From NCBI GenBank assembly GCA_035267185.1, contig DATFLY010000154.1:1-17749 (forward strand): a stretch of 17,749 nt of DNA, in the 5' to 3' direction. The notes under the pieces are model-generated. The model was not told the origin of the DNA. It worked only from the letters and a program-made list of their open reading frames with translations, and ran no database searches. Position numbers and translations under genes: made by a program. The DNA comes from JAUIBE01 sp035267185 (GTDB lineage Bacteria > Pseudomonadota > Gammaproteobacteria > Xanthomonadales > SZUA-36). Shown piece by piece: positions 14,157-17,749 of the stretch. Every line of letters begins with the position of its first letter. Position 1 is the stretch's first letter.

Positions 14157-14181
14157 AAAGTAACAATAATAATAAATTCAG

Positions 14182-14207
14182 AAAACCCGGCTTCGGCCGG
14201 GTTTTTT
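14182..14207 (+). terminator. Rho-independent terminator of the ribosomal cluster (probably bidirectional)
   Basis: AAAACCCGGC (14182-14191) pairs with GCCGGGTTTT (14196-14205) around a stable TTCG tetraloop, followed by a T-run to 14207. It is the only strong intrinsic terminator I see in the cluster. Read from the other strand, the same stem ends in a short T-run, so it can also stop the convergent hydrolase transcript, whose stop codon lies at 14241. Confidence 0.95.
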
Positions 14208-14240
14208 GTTGGGTGTGATCCCTGTGGCGTATTTATCAAA

Positions 14241-15200
14241 TTAACGAGCTCTGACTTGCTCGACAACGGTAGTCACAACATCAATGACAACTTCGGGTCT
14301 ATCCCGTTGTATCCAGTGACCACTGTCTTCGATTACACGTATTTCTGTGCCCGGTACACTCTTGACCCATAGAGTATGCAATGTTGTGACTTCATGATTT
14401 GCGCCCCGGTCAGCCGATAAAACCCACACCGGCAATCCTGCAGCTGGTTTTCCCGCATTCCGCACCTGTTCGAGCAACTGACATGCTTCATCAGTTTCTG
14501 ACAAAAGTGCCCTCAGAAACGGCCCGCGTGCCCTGAGTGCGGCAAACTCTTCACCAGCGTCCTTTTTCAGATTCTCGGGAATGGGAAACAGGAATGGTAG
14601 CGCCAGGCGCGGCACACCGAACTCTGAAAGAGCAACCAGCGCCCCATAGATGCTTCTGATGAGGGGAGGTAATTGCGGACAGTTTGGGGCATTTTCCGGA
14701 TTCGGATCGATCAGCACTAAACCCGCCACATTTTCGGGCCTCATCCTTTCGTAGAGACGGCTATAAAGTGCACCGTTGGAATGACCAACCAAAACAAAAG
14801 GAGGTTCCAATCCTGCTGAAGAAATCAGCTTGTCAAATTCATTAACAACCTGACCCGCCGAACGAGGGAATGGGCCAGGCTCACTGTGTCCGTAGCCTGC
14901 ACGATCATAGCTGCAAATCCGGGTTTCCAAGGCTAATTGAGACTGGACTTCGGTCCAGGACAACACCATATTGCCCAGTCCGGCTTCCAGCATCACGGTG
15001 GGTGAGCCTTCACCCACGCAGTAAAGATGCAGCTGGTGGGTATTGATATCGACCAGCGATCCTCTCATGGGGAAGTTCGCAACATCACGGCGATTGCTGC
15101 ATGACTGAAACACGAACCCGGCTACCAGCAGGATCAGCAAAACAACCAGCAGCCTGAACAACCACTTGCGGATTTTCTTAACCAGGACTGTTCGCTCCAT
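14241..15200 (-). CDS. Membrane-anchored alpha/beta-fold hydrolase
   Basis: A 319-residue alpha/beta hydrolase. Residues 1-13 are basic, then a hydrophobic segment (about 14-30, LFRLLVVLLILLVAGFV) should anchor the protein in the inner membrane, leaving the enzyme outside the cytoplasm. The catalytic triad is readable: nucleophile Ser141 in GHSNG, Asp264 in LSADRG and His295 in DSGHW. An HG-like oxyanion region is near LEAGLGN, and SYDRAGYGHSEPGP is typical of the family. The substrate cannot be told; an esterase or lipase role is likeliest. I chose ATG at 15200. A TTG at 15218 would add six residues before the basic start. It converges on rplQ and appears monocistronic. Confidence 0.88.
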   Translation of the reverse strand: MERTVLVKKIRKWLFRLLVVLLILLVAGFVFQSCSNRRDVANFPMRGSLVDINTHQLHLYCVGEGSPTVMLEAGLGNMVLSWTEVQSQLALETRICSYDRAGYGHSEPGPFPRSAGQVVNEFDKLISSAGLEPPFVLVGHSNGALYSRLYERMRPENVAGLVLIDPNPENAPNCPQLPPLIRSIYGALVALSEFGVPRLALPFLFPIPENLKKDAGEEFAALRARGPFLRALLSETDEACQLLEQVRNAGKPAAGLPVWVLSADRGANHEVTTLHTLWVKSVPGTEIRVIEDSGHWIQRDRPEVVIDVVTTVVEQVRAR

Positions 15201-15238
15201 GTGTGACTGCCAACACAACCATCCGATTTAATACAGGG

Positions 15239-15397
15239 TATCGGGGGAGGTATCGGGGGACAGTTTACCCATTTAGTTAGTATCGGGGGACAGTTTACCC
15301 ATTTAGGTTTGACTTTGGCTTTAGGGGCCTTGCAAATTGACTGCGTTAGTCGAAGGAAGCCTTTTCCGATAGCCGCAATTAAGTAAACTGTCCCCGG
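15239..15397 (+). repeat. GGGGACAGTTTACCC repeats, two direct and one inverted copy
   Basis: A 26-bp unit TATCGGGGGACAGTTTACCC plus ATTTAG occurs at 15251-15276 and 15281-15306. A truncated TATCGGGGGA copy lies at 15239-15248. An inverted copy, AAGTAAACTGTCCCCGG, lies at 15381-15397. Together they resemble the paired, oppositely oriented palindromic repeats associated with Y1 transposases; the family link is from memory. The array fills most of the 260-bp gap between the divergent hydrolase and DUF1254 genes, so it may touch the promoters of both. Nothing else coding is seen in the gap. Confidence 0.8.
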
Positions 15398-15460
15398 AAA
15401 TCGGGTTTATACTTCCTATCCTCCACAATCAATATTTGAATAAGAAACAGGAACAGTATT

Positions 15461-16963
15461 ATGATCCGCTCAACCACTGCGCTTGGCCTTTGTCTTTCGG
15501 TCCTATTGTCATCACCTGCAGTCTCTCAGGTTTCACAGCAAGAACTCGACGCGATCTCTATTCCCGACAAGGTCGAGACAGCGATCGGGACGCTAGAGTT
15601 TTTTGATGGCGTACCGACGGACGCCACGATCTCTACCGTCTATGATAACCTCGACCGCATGCGCGGCATGGACGTGTTTCTCGACAATATCGGCGCCGTG
15701 TCGATGTACAGTGTACGCAAGGGGCTGGCAGATGCCGGGGCAGAAGGTGCGAACAAGATCGCTCTTTTCGCGAATTTGATGGATTCTCAGACCCTCGTGG
15801 TCACGGCCAACACCTCGACACTCTACGCCTATACTTATACCGACCTTGCTAAGGATGGCCCGACGGTGATTGAGGTTCCGCCGGGAATGCTCGGCTTTCT
15901 CAACGATGCGTGGCAGCGTTTCGCCGGAAATATGGGCGTCACCGGGCCGGACAAAGGCAAGGGTGGTAAATATCTTGTCGTGCCCCCCGGCTATGCTGGC
16001 GACATTCCTGACGGATACTTCCTCTTGAAGCCACCGACCAACAGGAATTTCCTGTTTCTTCGTGGGTCGATTGCAAAAGGGCTTAAGCCCGCGGTCGAGA
16101 ACATCGAAACGAATCTACGGGTCTATCCGCTGAAAGACGAGGCCAACCCGGCAGCGACTGAGTTCGTCAACGTATCCAACAAGGCGTTCAATACCGTGTT
16201 TCCAAGCGACTTCAGTTATTTCGAGATGCTGGACGAGGTGATTCAGGGAGAACCAATTGAGGCAATCAGTCCAGACGTGCGTGGTGAGATCGCGGCGATC
16301 GGTATTGTGAAGGGTCAGACCTTCGCGCCGGATGACCGGATGAAGAAACTATTGACCGAAGCCGCCACACTCGGCGCTGCTTCGGCCCGCGCCATCACTT
16401 ATCATCCCCGTATCGCCGGGGTGAGCATCTACCCCGATGACCCCAAGAGCGTCTGGTCCACTGCCTTCGCCAACAAGAACACCAGCTTCGAGGCGGATGG
16501 TACAATGGGACTGGATGCGCGGGCGCTGTATTATTTCAATGCCGGTGGCGTGACCCCAGCCATGGCCGCCACCACGCCTGGCGCAGGCTCGGACTATGGA
16601 TTGGCGGTCCTTGATGCCAATAAGCAGGCGTTTGACGGATCAAAGACCTACAAGCTCACCCTGCCCAAAGACGTTCCGGTTAAGGATTTCTGGGCGGTCA
16701 CCCTCTACGACACGCAGACACGCTCGCAACTTCAGACCGGGCAGCCATTTCCAACCATTGGCAGCCAGACCAAGGGCATGACCCAGAACGCGGACGGGTC
16801 CTACGACGTGTATTTCGGTCCAAAGGCGCCCGAAGGCAAGGAGGGCAACTGGCTGCAGACCGTTCCAGGCAAGAGTTGGTTCACGATCCTGCGCATGTAT
16901 GGCCCGCTGGAGCCGTGGATTAACCAGAGCTGGCGTCCCGGAGAGATCGAATTGGTGGAATGA
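15461..16963 (+). CDS. Exported DUF1254/DUF1214 domain protein
   Basis: A 500-residue protein with a signal peptide: basic MIR, a hydrophobic core to about residue 19, and a probable cut near AVSQ (20-23), so it should be periplasmic or secreted. The DUF1254 domain is around residues 55-190, with ANTSTLYAYTYTDLAKDGPT as its signature. The DUF1214 domain is around 380-490, with KDFWAVTLYDTQTRS, then NADGSYDVYFGPKAPEG and WFTILRMYGPLEPWINQSW. The family has no settled biochemical role, so I give no reaction. AGGA precedes ATG 15461. It stands alone, with repeats on both sides, and its codon choice looks somewhat different from the ribosomal genes, as expected for a less expressed and perhaps transferred gene. 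Confidence 0.9.
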   Translation: MIRSTTALGLCLSVLLSSPAVSQVSQQELDAISIPDKVETAIGTLEFFDGVPTDATISTVYDNLDRMRGMDVFLDNIGAVSMYSVRKGLADAGAEGANKIALFANLMDSQTLVVTANTSTLYAYTYTDLAKDGPTVIEVPPGMLGFLNDAWQRFAGNMGVTGPDKGKGGKYLVVPPGYAGDIPDGYFLLKPPTNRNFLFLRGSIAKGLKPAVENIETNLRVYPLKDEANPAATEFVNVSNKAFNTVFPSDFSYFEMLDEVIQGEPIEAISPDVRGEIAAIGIVKGQTFAPDDRMKKLLTEAATLGAASARAITYHPRIAGVSIYPDDPKSVWSTAFANKNTSFEADGTMGLDARALYYFNAGGVTPAMAATTPGAGSDYGLAVLDANKQAFDGSKTYKLTLPKDVPVKDFWAVTLYDTQTRSQLQTGQPFPTIGSQTKGMTQNADGSYDVYFGPKAPEGKEGNWLQTVPGKSWFTILRMYGPLEPWINQSWRPGEIELVE

Positions 16964-16970
16964 ACTCGTT

Positions 16971-16990
16971 GGCGGGGCATATGTCCCGCC
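16971..16990 (+). other. GC-rich palindrome after the DUF1254 gene
   Basis: GGCGGGGCAT followed directly by ATGTCCCGCC forms a 20-nt inverted repeat with one G-U pair, seven bases after the DUF1254 stop. It would fold as a strong stem with a small loop. No T-run follows, so it is at best a weak terminator or an mRNA 3'-end stabiliser. Confidence 0.5.
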
Positions 16991-17011
16991 CATATGACCT
17001 GATTGCTGGTT

Positions 17012-17414
17012 AAAAGCCAGGGGTTAAAAGCCAGTGAGCAAAATCCAGCAAAATCCAGGAGCAAAATCCAGGACACCCACCAATGGGAAAATCCAGTGGG
17101 AAAATCCAGGACACCCACCAACACAAGGCGGAGAAAAGCCAGGACACTCATCAGTCAGCGTTTAGAGTCTTATGAATTCGAAGATTTACACGGCTGATTC
17201 TCTTGAGCTGAGGAAAAGCTTGGACACCCACAGAAAAAGCCAAACAAGGACCAGTAGCAAAATCCAGGACACCCACAATTCAGCTAGATGCTTACGCTAA
17301 ACCTGGTTATTTCTCCATTCTTTGATTATTCCTGATAAAAATCCAGGACACCCACAATTCAGCTAGATGCTTACGCTCTACCTGGTTATTTCTCCATTCT
17401 TGATTATTCCTGAT
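17012..17414 (+). repeat. AAAATCCAGGACACCCAC repeat array upstream of the transposase
   Basis: The 18-bp motif AAAATCCAGGACACCCAC is exact at 17063-17080, 17101-17118, 17259-17276 and 17338-17355. Variants lie at 17134-17150 (AAAAGCCAGGACACTCA) and 17214-17231 (AAAAGCTTGGACACCCAC). Truncated AAAA(T/G)CCAG copies begin at 17012, 17026, 17040, 17050 and 17088. The gene-free stretch 16964-17431 consists mainly of these. From memory, the TCCAGGACACCCAC word is a frequent neighbour of REP-associated transposases in gammaproteobacteria. Spacing is irregular and there are no unique spacers of constant length. Confidence 0.88.
17259..17414 (+). repeat. 78-bp tandem duplication
   Basis: Copy 1 (17259-17336) and copy 2 (17338-17414) match except for AA versus CT in GCTAAACC/GCTCTACC and one T missing from a T-run in copy 2. 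Each begins with AAAATCCAGGACACCCAC and ends TGATTATTCCTGAT. Within each, CCAGG near the start can pair with CCTGG about 33 bases on. The near-identity implies a recent duplication. Copy 2 ends 17 bp before the transposase start. Confidence 0.93.
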
Positions 17415-17431
17415 GGGCATAAAGTGTGGGC

Positions 17432-17749
17432 ATGACTATCGCACGTCGCCGTTTGGTGTCACTCGAAGACACCGTCCATTATCACTGCGTTTCGCGATGC
17501 GTCCGAAGAGCGTTTCTTTGTGGCAAAGATGCGCAAACGGGCTTTGACTTTAAACACCGGCGCCAGTGGATTGTTGATCGACTTTGCTTGCTCTGTGACG
17601 TGTTTGCTATTGAGCTTTGTGCCTATGCAGTGATGAGCAACCATTACCATGTGGTATTACGGATCGATACTGAGAAAGCAAAAGAATGGAGCAACACTGA
17701 GGTTGTCGAACGCTGGAGGCGTTTGTTTTCTGGTCCGGCTGTAATTCGT
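17432..17749 (+). CDS. REP-associated tyrosine transposase (Y1/HUH family), N-terminal part
   Basis: An open frame of 106 codons runs from ATG 17432 off the window edge. It begins MTIARRRLVSLEDTVHYHCV and contains SRCVRRAFLCGKD and CAYAVMSNHYHVVLRID. His71 and His73 form the HxH metal-binding motif of Y1 HUH endonucleases, which nick single-stranded DNA at palindromic ends. The catalytic tyrosine should lie beyond the window. The sequence fits the longer RAYT-type proteins of about 300 residues rather than compact IS200 TnpA. GTGGG just upstream is a weak ribosome binding site. The repeat array directly before it is its likely substrate or family of origin. Completeness cannot be judged. Confidence 0.9.
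   Translation, partial: MTIARRRLVSLEDTVHYHCVSRCVRRAFLCGKDAQTGFDFKHRRQWIVDRLCLLCDVFAIELCAYAVMSNHYHVVLRIDTEKAKEWSNTEVVERWRRLFSGPAVIR

Noticed and set aside
15201..15218. TTG start at 15218 for the hydrolase
   Set aside because: It would add six residues ahead of the basic and hydrophobic anchor sequence; ATG 15200 gives a normal N-terminus. Neither has a strong ribosome binding site, so this is a preference, not proof.
15405..15415. TATACT as a -10 box for the DUF1254 gene
   Set aside because: No acceptable -35 hexamer is found at 16-18 bp upstream, so the match is too weak to annotate.
17003..17197. 64-codon open frame on the + strand within the repeat array
   Set aside because: It is a translation of the AAAATCCAGGACACCCAC repeats (recurrent KSR/QDTH patterns) with no independent coding signal.
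17012..17414. CRISPR array
   Set aside because: Repeat units are irregularly spaced, truncated and variable, there are no uniform unique spacers, and no cas gene is nearby; a Y1 transposase follows instead.

Overview
This window carries the end of tuf and then the complete S10-spc-alpha ribosomal protein cluster: 28 ribosomal protein genes plus secY and rpoA, all on the + strand. The gene order is the classical gammaproteobacterial one (rpsJ-rplCDWB-rpsS-rplV-rpsC-rplP-rpmC-rpsQ / rplNXE-rpsNH-rplFR-rpsE-rpmD-rplO-secY-rpmJ / rpsMKD-rpoA-rplQ). Protein sequences are close to E. coli over their full lengths, with a zinc-free S14, a zinc-type L36 and an L36 of 38 residues. Together with the repeat families present, this points to a non-enterobacterial gammaproteobacterium. 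I cannot name the genus.

Layout: 1-241 is the C-terminal part of EF-Tu. Positions 273-14156 hold the translation/secretion/transcription cluster, packed tightly with four stop/start overlaps and mostly short gaps. A single strong intrinsic terminator at 14182-14207 ends it. A convergent membrane-anchored alpha/beta hydrolase follows on the - strand (14241-15200). A repeat-laden intergenic region (15201-15460) separates it from an exported DUF1254/DUF1214 protein on the + strand (15461-16963). Next comes a 468-bp gene-free repeat array (16964-17431). The window ends inside a REP-associated tyrosine (Y1/HUH) transposase (17432 to the edge).

The unusual biology lies in the gaps. Four different REP-like or palindromic repeat families occur. 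(1) A GTAGGAGCGG...CCGCGACC REP sits between rpsJ and rplC; it supplies a Shine-Dalgarno and an ATG for a 19-codon mini-ORF whose stop overlaps the rplC start. (2) A 73-bp element with perfect 20-bp inverted arms lies between rpmD and rplO; it supplies the stop codon and last residues of L30. (3) GGGGACAGTTTACCC copies, direct and inverted, lie upstream of the DUF1254 gene. (4) An AAAATCCAGGACACCCAC array with a 78-bp tandem duplication lies directly upstream of the transposase. So selfish palindromes have entered even the most conserved operon of the genome, where they may have become part of its RNA architecture. No other undescribed multi-gene system is visible.
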